The notes under the pieces: model-generated | What the model saw: only the letters and a program-made list of their open reading frames with translations | Told to the model about the DNA's origin: nothing | The model's database searches: none | NCBI RefSeq assembly: GCF_001704615.3 | Contig: NZ_CP029397.2 | Span: 1,116,001 to 1,180,000 of the forward strand | DNA length: 64,000 bases | DNA from: Acinetobacter defluvii | GTDB lineage: Bacteria > Pseudomonadota > Gammaproteobacteria > Pseudomonadales > Moraxellaceae | Direction of reading: 5' to 3' | Translations under genes and position numbers: made by a program | Part shown: positions 36,453 through 46,713 of the stretch, in pieces | Position numbering within the stretch: the stretch's first letter is position 1 | How the letters are laid out: each line of letters opens with the position of its first letter

Positions 36453-37471
36453 TGAATGGTCTTACCCGCATACAACGGAATAATTTTTTCGCCATCCAAG
36501 TAGTCAAAACTTTCAGGAATGATTTGTTCTTCTTTAATCAGCGTAATGGTTTCGGTGTTACGTGGCAGACCATAAAAATCAGCACCGAAATGACTTGCAA
36601 AACCTTCTAAACGCTCAATTTTACCAATTTGATCAAATGCTTGTGCATATAGTTCAATAGCTGTTGGTGCACTATAGCAGCCTGCACAACCACATGCATT
36701 TTCTTTGGCATTTTTAGAATGTGGCGCACTATCCGTTCCTAAGAAAAATTTAGGATTACCACTCGTTGCAACTTCTAATAATGTTTGTTGATGTACTTGA
36801 CGCTTTAAAATTGGTAAACAATAAAAATGAGGTTTGATACCACCGACCAACATATCATTACGATTAAAAAGTAAATGTTGTGGCGTGATGGTTGCAGCGA
36901 CATTACGATCTTGTTCAAGTACAAAATGCGCAGCTTCACTGGTGGTGATATGTTCTAAAACTAATTTTAATTTTGGAAATTGTCTTAAAAGAGGTGCTAA
37001 AACTTCATCTAAGAAACGTTTTTCACGATCAAAAATATCGACATGATTGTGCGTTACTTCGCCATGCAACAATAATGGCACTTGATGTTCTTCAAGTTGC
37101 TCAATGACTGCATACACTTTACGGATGTCACTTACACCATTGTCAGAGTTCGTAGTCGCACCAGCAGGGTACAATTTAATCGCATTAACAAAAGCGGAGT
37201 CTTTAATTTTTTTAACTTCTGCTGGCTCAGTATGATCAGTAAAATACAACACCATACGGGGATCAAAAGATACACCTTCTGGTACATGTGCCATAATACG
37301 TTCACGATATGCCAACGCTTCTTCAACTGTTTTTACAGGAGGAACAAGATTCGGCATACAAATCGCACGAGCAAATTGTTGAGCTAAATCAGGAACAGTA
37401 CGTTTTAATGCAAGTCCATCACGAAGATGAGCATGCCAATCATCAGGCTGAAGCAGAGTAATCGTGTTCAA
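36437..37471 (-). CDS. pyrC: Dihydroorotase
   Basis: 344 residues from a TTG at 37471, giving [19 protein letters not shown], the natural N-terminus of class II dihydroorotases. The frame stays open for 65 more codons upstream, but that sequence has no coding character. The enzyme closes carbamoyl-aspartate to dihydroorotate in pyrimidine synthesis. Metal ligands are in HAHLRDG, the carbamylated lysine in [12 protein letters not shown], His in LLHGEV and LEHITT, and Asp in LGTDSAPH. It overlaps rnt by 16 bases. Confidence 0.93.
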   Translation of the reverse strand: MNTITLLQPDDWHAHLRDGLALKRTVPDLAQQFARAICMPNLVPPVKTVEEALAYRERIMAHVPEGVSFDPRMVLYFTDHTEPAEVKKIKDSAFVNAIKLYPAGATTNSDNGVSDIRKVYAVIEQLEEHQVPLLLHGEVTHNHVDIFDREKRFLDEVLAPLLRQFPKLKLVLEHITTSEAAHFVLEQDRNVAATITPQHLLFNRNDMLVGGIKPHFYCLPILKRQVHQQTLLEVATSGNPKFFLGTDSAPHSKNAKENACGCAGCYSAPTAIELYAQAFDQIGKIERLEGFASHFGADFYGLPRNTETITLIKEEQIIPESFDYLDGEKIIPLYAGKTIQWRKV

Positions 37472-38018
37472 GGCAATTCTTACTGAAAAATAAAGTAGAT
37501 GATAATCTATTCCTACTAAAATGGTAACCGCTATTTTAAACTTAGCTGCCAGCAAAACTATTCTCTTCGCTAAAATGCTACTTTTTAAGCAAAATTTAAC
37601 ACTTAAAATAAATTTAAATAGCGATTTGGTAAGCTTATAAAATAACCATGTATATAAACTTTGCATTAAGAAGTAAATATATTTTAATTGTAAATTAATT
37701 AATTTAAATATCTTATTGATGATGAATTAAAATTTTAATTTATTGCTTAAAAAGAAATAATAGATTCACTTTTTATTAGATAAAGTGGTAAATTTGTCAC
37801 GTTTTAAGAGGAGGACTCAGTTTGTCTGGCTGTTGTACTATATTTATTTTTTAGTATAATTAACAAACTGATATTAAATAAATATTTAAATTATATTTGC
37901 TTTTAATAAAGCAAATGATCTTGATTGGGTATTTTAAAAAATTAATTGCATAGGCTGCACTAGGCTAGCTCACAGTTTATTTTTTAATATTTAGAATGAG
38001 ATGAATAGAGAGTAAAAA
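37472..38018. other. Divergent intergenic region, pyrC / L,D-transpeptidase
   Basis: About 545 AT-rich bases with no gene. The part nearest pyrC remains open in the pyrC frame by chance. A candidate promoter for the transpeptidase lies at 37833-37860, and its leader contains a small hairpin (ATTTGCTTT/AAAGCAAAT, about 37896-37918). Confidence 0.5.
37833..37860 (+). promoter_or_regulatory. Candidate sigma-70 promoter for the L,D-transpeptidase gene
   Basis: -35 TTGTAC and -10 TATAAT are separated by 16 bases. This gives a leader of about 150 bases before the ATG at 38019. Confidence 0.5.
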
Positions 38019-39044
38019 ATGCGCAAAACTGTGCCATTCATCATGTTATTTACATGCTTCACCATTTTTAATTCATCCGTTTATGCAACAGTGAATAAAA
38101 CTGCCAGTGAAGAGAAAAAAACTACACAAGCTAAAGCACCAGTGAGCTGGAGCAAAGAGGCGATGAATAATGCTATCTGGTCAGCACAATTAGCACGTGG
38201 GCAATATCCTGCTTATGCGCGGGCGCAAGTAATGTTAAATAATTTACATGCGTCTCCAGGACCGATTGATGCAAAAAGTGGAAAAAACTTTTTAAAAGCA
38301 ATTTCGGCATATCAGCAAATGAATGGCTTGGAGATCACTGGGGTTTTAAATCAGGTAACTTGGAATAGTTTAGTTGCACAACAAAAACAACCAGCTTTTA
38401 CTGAATACAGTATTACTGCACAAGATTTAAAAGGTCCTTTTGCAAAAAGTATTCCTCGAAACTATGCTTTACAAGCAAAAATGAAAGGCTTGTATTACAC
38501 TCGAATAACTGAAATGCTAGGTGAAAAATTTCATATAGATGAAGAGTTTCTAAGACAAATTAACCCAAAAGCCAATTTTAATAAAGTAGGTCAAAGTATT
38601 ATTGTACCCAATGTGCGCAATGATTTATCTGATGATATTACGTTGATCGTGGCACATAAAGGCGCACGTCAGCTGTATCTATTTAACCATTTAAATCAGT
38701 TGGTGGGTTCTTTTCCTGCAACAATTGGTGGTGCAAATACGCCCTCGCCAAAAGGCACACATAAAGTCGTGAAAGTTGCTGCAAATCCATATTATGGTTA
38801 TTCACCTAAAAACTTTGTGCAAGGTGCTAATAAAAAACCTTTAACTTTACCGCCAGGTCCAAATGGTCCAGTTGGAAATATGTGGATTGCCTTGAGTAAA
38901 CCTTCTTTTGGGATTCATGGAACACCTAATCCTTCTTTAATTTCTAAAACTGCATCACATGGTTGTATCCGTTTAACCAATTGGGATGCCAATGATTTAG
39001 GGCGAAAAGTAAAAGAAGGCGCTGTGGTTAAATTTTTAGAATAA
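38019..39044 (+). CDS. Exported L,D-transpeptidase (YkuD family)
   Basis: 341 residues. Domains in order: signal peptide (to about residue 24, VYA), a peptidoglycan-binding-like region (SGKNFLKAISAYQQMNGLEITGVLN, about 85-110), then the YkuD catalytic domain from about residue 205 (ITLIVAHKGARQLYLFN). The active-site motif is HGTPNPSLISKTASHGCIRL, with catalytic Cys in SHGCIRL. Such enzymes make 3-3 cross-links in peptidoglycan or attach proteins to it. The full domain set fits the periplasmic Ldt of Acinetobacter rather than the short cytoplasmic ElsL type. It is monocistronic with a terminator. Confidence 0.9.
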   Translation: MRKTVPFIMLFTCFTIFNSSVYATVNKTASEEKKTTQAKAPVSWSKEAMNNAIWSAQLARGQYPAYARAQVMLNNLHASPGPIDAKSGKNFLKAISAYQQMNGLEITGVLNQVTWNSLVAQQKQPAFTEYSITAQDLKGPFAKSIPRNYALQAKMKGLYYTRITEMLGEKFHIDEEFLRQINPKANFNKVGQSIIVPNVRNDLSDDITLIVAHKGARQLYLFNHLNQLVGSFPATIGGANTPSPKGTHKVVKVAANPYYGYSPKNFVQGANKKPLTLPPGPNGPVGNMWIALSKPSFGIHGTPNPSLISKTASHGCIRLTNWDANDLGRKVKEGAVVKFLE

Positions 39045-39070
39045 ATAAGAGCTTGAGTAATTTAAATCAA

Positions 39071-39098
39071 AAAATAGAGGAAATACCTCTATTTTTTA
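39071..39098 (+). terminator. Intrinsic terminator of the L,D-transpeptidase gene
   Basis: The stem AAAATAGAGG/CCTCTATTTT with a five-base loop is followed by T. Confidence 0.85.
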
Positions 39099-39303
39099 TT
39101 TGATAGATTTAGCTAGCAATTGCCTTAATGGTTTTTTAAAACTAAATAGATTGTGCTTTGCTTAAACAAACAGTTTTTAAAAATAATATAACTGATCTCT
39201 CATTACTTTAACTTTTATACTTGAGCAATGAAGAGAGTAGCATTTAGAACATTTTCTAATTTTGAAGATGAATGTGAAATCATCAAAGCAAAGCTTATAA
39301 AGA

Positions 39304-39332
39304 AAAAACCCACTCATAAAGAGTGGGTTTTT
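39304..39332 (-). terminator. Terminator downstream of tRNA-Asn
   Basis: The stem AAACCCACTC/GAGTGGGTTT has a run of A to its left that is a T-run on the minus strand. Confidence 0.85.
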
Positions 39333-39338
39333 AGAATT

Positions 39339-39414
39339 TGGCTCTCCAACCTGGGCTCGAACCAGGGACCTGCGGATTAACAGTCCGTCGCTCTACCGAC
39401 TGAGCTATTGGAGA
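39339..39414 (-). tRNA. tRNA-Asn (anticodon GTT)
   Basis: 76 bases with encoded CCA. Acceptor TCTCCAA/TTGGAGA, D-arm TAGCTCAGTCGGTAGAGC, anticodon arm CGGACTGTTAATCCG with GTT, and T-arm TGGTTCGAGCC. It is a canonical asparagine tRNA. The terminator is on its minus-strand 3' side. Confidence 0.97.
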
Positions 39415-39646
39415 ATCTGAGACGCATTTTATTGATGCAATGATCTTTGGTCAAGGAAAAAATGCAGTATTTATCTTGATTTTAACCTGTTTGATAAATA
39501 TTTGATCATTTTTGCCACCTTTATAAAAAAGAGGAGGATAATGCATAATTCAAAGAGGAGATATTCAAAAGTTTACAGATATTCAATTGAAACGATGAGC
39601 AAATATTTCTTTTCAGTCTAAATACAATGTGAACTGCATTCAAATT

Positions 39647-41071
39647 CTACAGATCATAAAAATCTTGTTTTTTCTGATACATCATTTGATCGGCTCGTTT
39701 TAACATTTGTTCAATACTTTCATTCGCTTGGATAGTTGCTTGTCCTATCGCTAAATGAATCGGTTGTGAGGCATAGTATTGATTGTCAATATTCAACAAC
39801 TCTTCAATTGTTAACTTTAACTCATCTACGGTTTTCTCATCTGCACCAGCCATTAAAATGACAAATTCATCGCCACCAATCCGCGATGCTGAAAATGAGG
39901 TATTGGTAATGGCACGATTTAAAAGATTGCCCATACGGCGTAGCAAATCATCACCAACATCGTGTCCAAATTGATCATTGGTAGATTTTAAGCCATTCAT
40001 ATCGATAAAAATAGCAGAAGTAGGGCGAACTAAACTGCGTTCTAAACGATTAATTTCTTCTGTATAAAAAGAGCGGTTGGTCAGTTTGGTCAGCACATCA
40101 TGTTTGCCAAGATACTCCAAATAACTTTCCGCTTTTTTACGGGCAGTGATATCTGTGAGCGCAAGTTGAACTAGTCCCCAATCCTGTTCATAACCAGGAA
40201 AAACAGTAAATTGAAGCAACACATTACGAATCGAACCATCTAGTGCATAATTAATTGCTTCACGTTGATGATGAATATTTCCATTCCATAAATCAATTAA
40301 TTGTTCACGAAATGTTTGTTGCATTTCTTTGGGTAAAATTTTATGTAAGTTTTTAAATAAAGTTTCTTTATTCGGTGCTTTAAATAAATCTAAAGTGGCT
40401 TGATTAACATCTAGTAAAATAATGTCATCTACGCATTGCTGAATAAAATCTGCATGTACATCTAAAAAAGTGACAAAATCTTCAATGCCCATTGCGCGCA
40501 ATTGATCAAGTCTTAATTTTACACGACTAAAATCCTCTACCCATAATGACGTAGGTGAGTAAATAAAGCGCGATTCAGCCAAACGACGGTTTTTTTCTTC
40601 TAAACGACATGCATTTTGATAATCACTAATATCCTCTGTTGTAAGCAATACGCAAGATAAGTCATGTTGCCCTTCAGGAAGCACAACTCCTCTAAGTTTT
40701 ATATCTAATCTTTTACCAGAGATAGTATAATTTGTTGTTGTACTTGAAAATTCTGTTTGACCTTGCCATAAAGCGAGGAGTTCAGAAATATGTGATTGAA
40801 ACATTTCTTGTTGGAAAATAATATGCAAATTTTCACATAAATGATGAAGGTTTTTTGCTTGAAATACTTCTAATGTTTTTGGATTTACTTTTAATATTTT
40901 AATTTTATGTGCACACTCAGTAACACGAGTTAAGTCCTCTTCTAAAAAGGATTTTAAGTCCGTAATACCTTGTTTTTTCCAAATTTCGAATTGTTTTTGA
41001 ACGGCACTATAATCTTCTAACCACATTGGAATCGGGGATAGATCAAAAATTGATGACTCCAAAATCGTCAT
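39647..41071 (-). CDS. Tandem PAS-like / GGDEF diguanylate cyclase
   Basis: 474 residues, soluble. Two PAS-like sensor domains, about 1-165 and 166-310, start with parallel motifs (SPIPMWLEDYSAVQ and SPTSLWVEDFSRVK) and end with DISDY/DITARKKAE linkers. A complete GGDEF domain follows, with HDVLTKLTNRSFY, FIDMNGLKSTND and SRIGGDEFVILM (GGDEF at about 399-403). No RxxD inhibitory site is visible just before it. It should make c-di-GMP in response to an unknown cytoplasmic signal. A close paralogue lies directly upstream. There is no EAL domain or membrane helix. Confidence 0.88.
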   Translation of the reverse strand: MTILESSIFDLSPIPMWLEDYSAVQKQFEIWKKQGITDLKSFLEEDLTRVTECAHKIKILKVNPKTLEVFQAKNLHHLCENLHIIFQQEMFQSHISELLALWQGQTEFSSTTTNYTISGKRLDIKLRGVVLPEGQHDLSCVLLTTEDISDYQNACRLEEKNRRLAESRFIYSPTSLWVEDFSRVKLRLDQLRAMGIEDFVTFLDVHADFIQQCVDDIILLDVNQATLDLFKAPNKETLFKNLHKILPKEMQQTFREQLIDLWNGNIHHQREAINYALDGSIRNVLLQFTVFPGYEQDWGLVQLALTDITARKKAESYLEYLGKHDVLTKLTNRSFYTEEINRLERSLVRPTSAIFIDMNGLKSTNDQFGHDVGDDLLRRMGNLLNRAITNTSFSASRIGGDEFVILMAGADEKTVDELKLTIEELLNIDNQYYASQPIHLAIGQATIQANESIEQMLKRADQMMYQKKQDFYDL

Positions 41072-41281
41072 TTTTATATTCCTAGTGCTTTAGTAGGTTA
41101 ATCAAGTGAATATTGGAAATATAACATTAATTATTACGTGATAGCAAAGAACTTTATTTTTAAAAATGCATTTTATTTCACACTTTTATTTGTAATTCTT
41201 TATAGGCTAAAGCGTGGAAAAATATATTGTTTAGGTTATATGTAATATGGGTATTTATTATTAAAAATAAATAAAAAATAT

Positions 41282-42693
41282 TTAAGAGCGATAATTTTGG
41301 TAATATTGATTTTTTTGCTCATACATATCTAAGTCAGTTAATCGAATTAAGTTTTCTATATTGGGTTCAGTATCAGTACAACCGACACCCGCTGCAATGT
41401 TAATGGATAGTTGATCAGAATTTTGATTTTCTTGAACAATGTAGTTTTGAATTTTTTCTAATAGTTTATATGCCATTGTTTCTGTTGCATGTGGCATCAA
41501 AATCACAAACTCATCCCCCCCAATTCGAGAAACAGAATAAGCAGTATTTTCAGTAGACTTACGTAAAATATGAGCAAAACGCTTTAATAAAAGATCACCA
41601 TAATGATGACCTTTTAAGTCATTAATACTTTTAAGCCCATTAATATCTAAATAAATACAAGATGTAGGGAAAATAGCTTCATTTTGTATTCTTTTAACTT
41701 CTGCATTAAAAAAATTACGATTAAATAGTTGAGTTAACTCATCATGATGACTCATATATTTTAAATAATTTTCAAACTGTTTGCGTGCAGTAAAATCAGT
41801 ATAGGCAATTTGAACAGTATCCCATGTTTGATGTGCATTTGGAAAAATAATAAACTGTTCACGCACATGAATAGTGTCCGATCGAAGCGTTTTATATTCA
41901 CAATCACGTTCTAAATGATGGTGTTCTTGCCATAAATATAATAATTCATCTTGGAAATGTTGTTGATTATTTCCATTAAATAACGAGCGAATATTTTGAT
42001 AAAAGTGTTGTTTATTTTCAGCTTTAAAGAGTGTTAATAGTGCTTGATTGACATCAATTGAGCGAATTGTTTGAAAACAGAGCAATAAAAATTCGGGATG
42101 TTGCTGGATATACTGTTTTAAGTCCACGATACCTTGTTGTTGTAACTCGGTGAATATTTTTTTGATCCCACTATAATCTTTTACCCAAAGCGCAGTCGGC
42201 GAGTGAATAAATAATGACTCTGCAAAACGGCGCGCATTTTGATAGTCTGAAATATTTTCAGTGGTGAGTAGTAAGCGTTCCCAACTATTTTCATGCCCTG
42301 GCATAAAGCTTGCTCTCAGTTGAATATCAATCTGTTTACCTTTGCACGTATAGTTAATAGAAGGGCAAATATATTGTGCTTGATTGTTCCAAAGTGCCAT
42401 AAAAAAGTTGACTTTTTCAATGCTAATTTTTTCGGCATGCATACGTGAAAAGCTAGATAATATTTCATTTAAGTCAGCAGCTTCATACAAGTCTAAAGTG
42501 CTTTGATTGACTAAAATAGTTTTAATGACCATTAAACAAGGTTGTAAACGTTCAGGGTCTTCCAATAAATATTGTTTTAAGTCTTGAACACCATCATCAA
42601 TCCATTGCTGGAATATTTTTTGACCGCACTAAAGTCCTGAATCCACATTGCCATAGGAGATAAGTTGAAAATAGATAAATCGACTTTCTCCAT
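41282..42693 (-). pseudogene. Second PAS-GGDEF gene, broken by a -1 frameshift
   Basis: A paralogue of the neighbouring gene with the same two PAS-like modules and a full GGDEF motif (RIGGDEFVILM). A good start with AAAGGAA exists at 42693 (MEKVDLSIFNLSPMAMWIQD), but at 42616-42621 a run of six A (coding strand) puts the N-terminus out of frame. A seventh A would restore GAVKKIFQQWIDDG-like continuity with the remaining 427 residues, which are open from 42565. Either the strain has lost this cyclase, expression depends on slippage or an internal start, or the sequence has an indel error. Confidence 0.75.
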
Positions 42694-42754
42694 ATTTGAA
42701 TTCCTTTATCGAGTACGAAGGGTTATATAACTAAACATCTACTATGAAAACGAA

Positions 42755-43537
42755 TTATTTTTTGGCTCGATTGGCTGCTTTAGGAGGCATAATCTCTCTT
42801 TGCCCTTGCCATGCTTCTATAAAATCGTGCTCATTGATTGTGTATAACTCTAAAATTGCCAAAATGACTCCACCTAAAGTTTTAGTCGCGTCAGTTTGAA
42901 TATCAAGCTGTAATACATTTTTATTTTTTAAGGTATTTAAAATATCAGTTATTTCATAACTACGATCTCGTCCATTACTGTCGGTTGGATACATAGGAGT
43001 ATTAATCACAATTTTCGCTAAACTTTTTTCAGCTTCATTTAAATCCAAAGCTTGGATGCTTTGAGAGAGGTCTTCACTGAAAATTATCGCTTCTTGAATG
43101 AAAGCTTGTAGTGAGTGTTGTGTAAGCTTTGGTAATGTTTTCTCAACAAAAGGACGAAAAGAAACAGGAAAAATCACATTATGTGAAATACCTTTAAACA
43201 TAGGTGCAATTTCTTCCACCTTATATCCAGCAACCCCACAGCCGACCGCAGTCACAAAATATTTGGTTTTAGGATGGTTTTTAGTATAAATTTTAAAATC
43301 ATCTACATAATGTTGGATTTGTGACAATGGCATTTGCTGTAAATGCTCATTCATGGTTGGAATCGCAAAACTTTGACCTGACCAACCACGCCCAACACCT
43401 TTCATTGCACCAAAGTATTGATGTGCAATTTTGGCTGCACCGCCTTGATGTGTACCTGCCATATTACTCCCAAAAACGAAAACCGTATCTTCTGGTAAGT
43501 TTTTAATAATACTTTCATCATGATATTGGTAAGTCAT
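42755..43537 (-). CDS. Macrodomain-like, A1S_2505-type phage-associated protein
   Basis: 260 residues. The N-terminal half reads like a macro/ADP-ribose-binding fold: TVFVFGSNMAGTHQGGAAKIA (about 18-38), then GQSFAIPTM and FVTAVGCGVAGY, where the glycine-rich loops would bind the ligand. The C-terminal part (about 140-260) is a separate alpha-rich region. I associate this with the A1S_2505 family, named from Acinetobacter and described as phage-associated. Here no phage genes are adjacent; it lies alone between the PAS-GGDEF pair and uvrB. Its biochemical role is unknown. Confidence 0.65.
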   Translation of the reverse strand: MTYQYHDESIIKNLPEDTVFVFGSNMAGTHQGGAAKIAHQYFGAMKGVGRGWSGQSFAIPTMNEHLQQMPLSQIQHYVDDFKIYTKNHPKTKYFVTAVGCGVAGYKVEEIAPMFKGISHNVIFPVSFRPFVEKTLPKLTQHSLQAFIQEAIIFSEDLSQSIQALDLNEAEKSLAKIVINTPMYPTDSNGRDRSYEITDILNTLKNKNVLQLDIQTDATKTLGGVILAILELYTINEHDFIEAWQGQREIMPPKAANRAKK

Positions 43538-43826
43538 TTTGCTATGCTTCCATAATATGGCTATGCTTCATGTTGCAATTGAATTGGAGAATGGTCAAGT
43601 GGTCTAGATATGATATTAAAAGAAAATAACACATTGAAAATAAAAAAGAGCTGAGGAGTGCGAACGGATTCATATTTTGAGGAAAATGTGTAAGTAAGAT
43701 GATTTTGTCACTGAAATTGTGGATATGAGATATCGCTATAGAAGTAAACACATAAATATGAAAATTCAGAGGACTTGTCCCCCACATTTGATAAAAAGTT
43801 TTACTAAAAACTCATTGATCATGACA

Positions 43827-43854
43827 TTGTATCTATACGCTTTGCCCTCATAAT
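43827..43854 (+). promoter_or_regulatory. Candidate uvrB promoter
   Basis: -35 TTGTAT, 16-base spacer and -10 CATAAT lie 34 bases before the uvrB ATG. The rest of the 350-base gap 43538-43887 holds no gene. No palindrome of the LexA type is visible, as expected for Acinetobacter. Confidence 0.45.
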
Positions 43855-43887
43855 AAAGACATTGTTATTTGATACCGAAGTATTTGT

Positions 43888-45909
43888 ATGCAAGAAGGTC
43901 AACCTTTTGAACTCGTCACCAACTATCAGCCTGCGGGTGATCAGCCACAAGCAATTAAAAAATTAGTGGATGGGGTCAATAGAGGCTTGCATGATCAACT
44001 TTTGCTTGGGGTAACAGGTTCAGGAAAAACCTATACTATGGCAAATGTCATTGCACAAACGCAACGTCCAACCATTATCATGGCGCATAATAAAACTCTT
44101 GCTGCACAGTTGTATGGCGAATTTAAAGCATTTTTCCCTCACAATGCGGTGGAATATTTCGTCAGTTATTATGATTATTATCAGCCTGAAGCGTATGTGC
44201 CATCTTCAGATACATTTATCGAAAAGGATTCTTCGATCAATGATCACATCGACCAAATGCGACTTTCTGCAACGCGAGCATTATTAGAACGTCGTGATGC
44301 GATTATTGTTGCTTCCGTTTCTGCGATTTATGGTTTGGGTGACCCCAATGCTTACATGAGTATGTTGTTGCATGTGGTACAAGGTGATCGTGTTGCTCGT
44401 GATGACATTATTCGCCGTTTAGTCGAAATGCAATATACTCGTAATGAGCTGGAGTTTTTACGTGGTACGTACCGTATTCGTGGCGAAATTTTAGATATTT
44501 TCCCTGCCGAATCAGATCAATATGCCATTCGTATAGAACTGTTTGATGATGAAGTCGATTCGATCCGTTGGTTTGACCCTTTAACAGGGAAAATGATCCG
44601 CAAAGTGCCACGTGTTACGATTTATCCAAAAAGTCATTATGTGACACCAAAAGATAACTTACAGCGTGCGATTGGCACGATTCAAGAAGAACTTAAAGAA
44701 CGTCAAGCGTACTTTAAAACGCATGACAAACTGCTTGAATTACAACGGATTGAGCAACGTACTCGTTATGACTTGGAAATGATGCAACAATTGGGTTACA
44801 CCAACGGTATCGAAAACTATTCACGACATTTGTCTGGGCGACCTGCGGGAGAAGCCCCCCCGACTTTATTTGATTATATTCCTGATGATGCTTTGTTAAT
44901 TATTGACGAATCGCATGTGACTGTACCGCAAATTGGCGCAATGTATAAAGGTGACCGTTCACGTAAAGAGAATTTGGTCAATTATGGTTTTCGATTGCCA
45001 AGTGCATTGGATAATCGCCCAATGAAATTTGAGGAATGGGAAAGAATCGTTCCTACTACGATTTATGTCAGTGCCACACCTGCAAAATATGAACTCGAAA
45101 AATCGGAGCAAGTCGCTGAGCAGGTGGTGCGTCCAACAGGATTGATTGACCCTGAAATTGAAATCCGTCCAGTTTTGACCCAAGTCGATGATGTTTTATC
45201 AGAAATTAATATTCGTAAAGATTTGAATGAGCGGGTTTTAGTTACTACCTTGACCAAGCGTATGGCAGAGGATTTAACGTCTTATTTGAAAGAATATGGA
45301 ATCAAAGTTGCCTATCTACATTCTGATATTGATACCGTTGAACGAGTAAAAATTATTCATGAACTACGTACAGGCGTACATGATGTTTTGGTCGGGATTA
45401 ACCTATTACGTGAAGGTTTAGACATGCCAGAAGTATCTCTGGTGGCTATTTTGGATGCTGATAAAGAAGGGTTTTTACGTTCAGAACGCTCATTGATCCA
45501 AACAATTGGTCGTGCGGCACGAAATATCAAAGGTAAAGCGATTTTATATGCAGATCGAATTACCGATTCGATGCAAAAAGCCATCGATGAAACAGAACGT
45601 CGTCGTAATAAACAGATTCAGTTTAATCAAGAACATGGCATCGTGCCACGTAGTGCTGTTCGTCAAGCGATTAAAGAAATTGATACAGGCGAAGTGTTAG
45701 ATGATGATCAAATTGATGAAAAAATCATGAATCAAGCCCGTGTCATGAGTGCAGATGAGCAACATTTATTGTCAAATCCAAAGTTATTGGCGAAGCATAT
45801 TTCTAAACTTGAAAAAGAAATGTTAAAAGCATCGAAGGAATTACAGTTTGAGCAGGCAGCACGAATCCGTGATGAAATTCTGCGTTTTAAAGCATTAATG
45901 TTACAATAG
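43888..45909 (+). CDS. uvrB: Excinuclease ABC subunit B
   Basis: 673 residues, full length. UvrB is the damage-verifying helicase-like subunit of nucleotide excision repair. Walker A is GVTGSGKT (about 41-48), the beta-hairpin that inserts into DNA is [12 protein letters not shown] (about 92-103), the DEAD-type motif is IIDESHVT, and motif VI is QTIGRAARN. The C-terminal UVR coiled-coil that binds UvrC is [20 protein letters not shown] onwards to the end. It is monocistronic. Confidence 0.97.
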   Translation: MQEGQPFELVTNYQPAGDQPQAIKKLVDGVNRGLHDQLLLGVTGSGKTYTMANVIAQTQRPTIIMAHNKTLAAQLYGEFKAFFPHNAVEYFVSYYDYYQPEAYVPSSDTFIEKDSSINDHIDQMRLSATRALLERRDAIIVASVSAIYGLGDPNAYMSMLLHVVQGDRVARDDIIRRLVEMQYTRNELEFLRGTYRIRGEILDIFPAESDQYAIRIELFDDEVDSIRWFDPLTGKMIRKVPRVTIYPKSHYVTPKDNLQRAIGTIQEELKERQAYFKTHDKLLELQRIEQRTRYDLEMMQQLGYTNGIENYSRHLSGRPAGEAPPTLFDYIPDDALLIIDESHVTVPQIGAMYKGDRSRKENLVNYGFRLPSALDNRPMKFEEWERIVPTTIYVSATPAKYELEKSEQVAEQVVRPTGLIDPEIEIRPVLTQVDDVLSEINIRKDLNERVLVTTLTKRMAEDLTSYLKEYGIKVAYLHSDIDTVERVKIIHELRTGVHDVLVGINLLREGLDMPEVSLVAILDADKEGFLRSERSLIQTIGRAARNIKGKAILYADRITDSMQKAIDETERRRNKQIQFNQEHGIVPRSAVRQAIKEIDTGEVLDDDQIDEKIMNQARVMSADEQHLLSNPKLLAKHISKLEKEMLKASKELQFEQAARIRDEILRFKALMLQ

Positions 45910-46032
45910 CGGAACTAAGCACAAGTTAGATTGTGGCTTTCATGAAATTAAAAGATACATAAAGCTACAATTTAAGCTTAAATTTATGATTATTTTAATA
46001 ATTATAAATTTGAAGAAATATGAGGGTAGAGT

Positions 46033-46623
46033 GTGAGTTTAATCAAAAAAATACCCACGATGAGGAATAAAAATAGCCAAATGCTGGTTCGAGGCTTTTT
46101 GTTTTTGGGACTGGCATTCAGTACTCAACTCTATGCACAGGATCGTTCACTTGCCACTGTGCCGCATGTAGAACTGGATAAATATCTTGGGCTTTGGTAT
46201 GAGATTGCACGTAAGCCATTATATTTTCAAAAAGAATGTCAAAAAGATGTCACGGCACGCTATACCATTAATGAGTATGGCAATTTGGCTGTAGATAATC
46301 GTTGTATTGATGAGCAAGGTAATGAATTACGCTCTTTGGGAGAAGGGTTTATTAGTAATGAACCGTATAACTCAAAAATAAAAGTGAGTTTTTTACCTGA
46401 AGCTGTACGTTGGATGCCTTTTGGACGAGGTGATTATTGGATTTTAAAGGTCGATCCTCAATATCAAATGGCTTTAGTGGGGGAACCGAAACGTAAGTAT
46501 CTATGGGTTTTGTCACGTACACCGCATCCTGATGAACAAAAAGTCAAAGAATATCTACGTTATGCTCAAACCTTGGGTTTTAGTACAAAAGATATGATTC
46601 GTTCTGAACAGACTGAGCCTTAG
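46033..46623 (+). CDS. blc: Lipocalin (Blc-like)
   Basis: 196 residues. A signal peptide precedes AQDRSLA (cleavage about residue 36-37); there is no lipobox Cys, so it is soluble periplasmic rather than a lipoprotein like E. coli Blc. The lipocalin GxW motif is LGLWYEIARKP, followed by CQKDVTARYTINEYGNL, DNRC and KYLWVLSRTP, the standard bacterial lipocalin pattern with a probable disulfide. It binds lipids or lysophospholipids. GTG at 46033 has GAGGG at good spacing; the ATG at 46060 has none. Confidence 0.85.
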   Translation: MSLIKKIPTMRNKNSQMLVRGFLFLGLAFSTQLYAQDRSLATVPHVELDKYLGLWYEIARKPLYFQKECQKDVTARYTINEYGNLAVDNRCIDEQGNELRSLGEGFISNEPYNSKIKVSFLPEAVRWMPFGRGDYWILKVDPQYQMALVGEPKRKYLWVLSRTPHPDEQKVKEYLRYAQTLGFSTKDMIRSEQTEP

Positions 46624-46713
46624 TGGTGATAAAAATCATTTATACTTGAACTTTCAAATATATCTGAATAATTATGCTTATAATACCTCGCTAAAATGAT
46701 CTAGAGGTGACAG

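Noticed and set aside
37472..37666. A longer pyrC start extending 65 codons upstream
   Set aside because: The extra peptide is unlike any dihydroorotase N-terminus and is rich in AT-driven residues; the TTG at 37471 gives the expected protein start.
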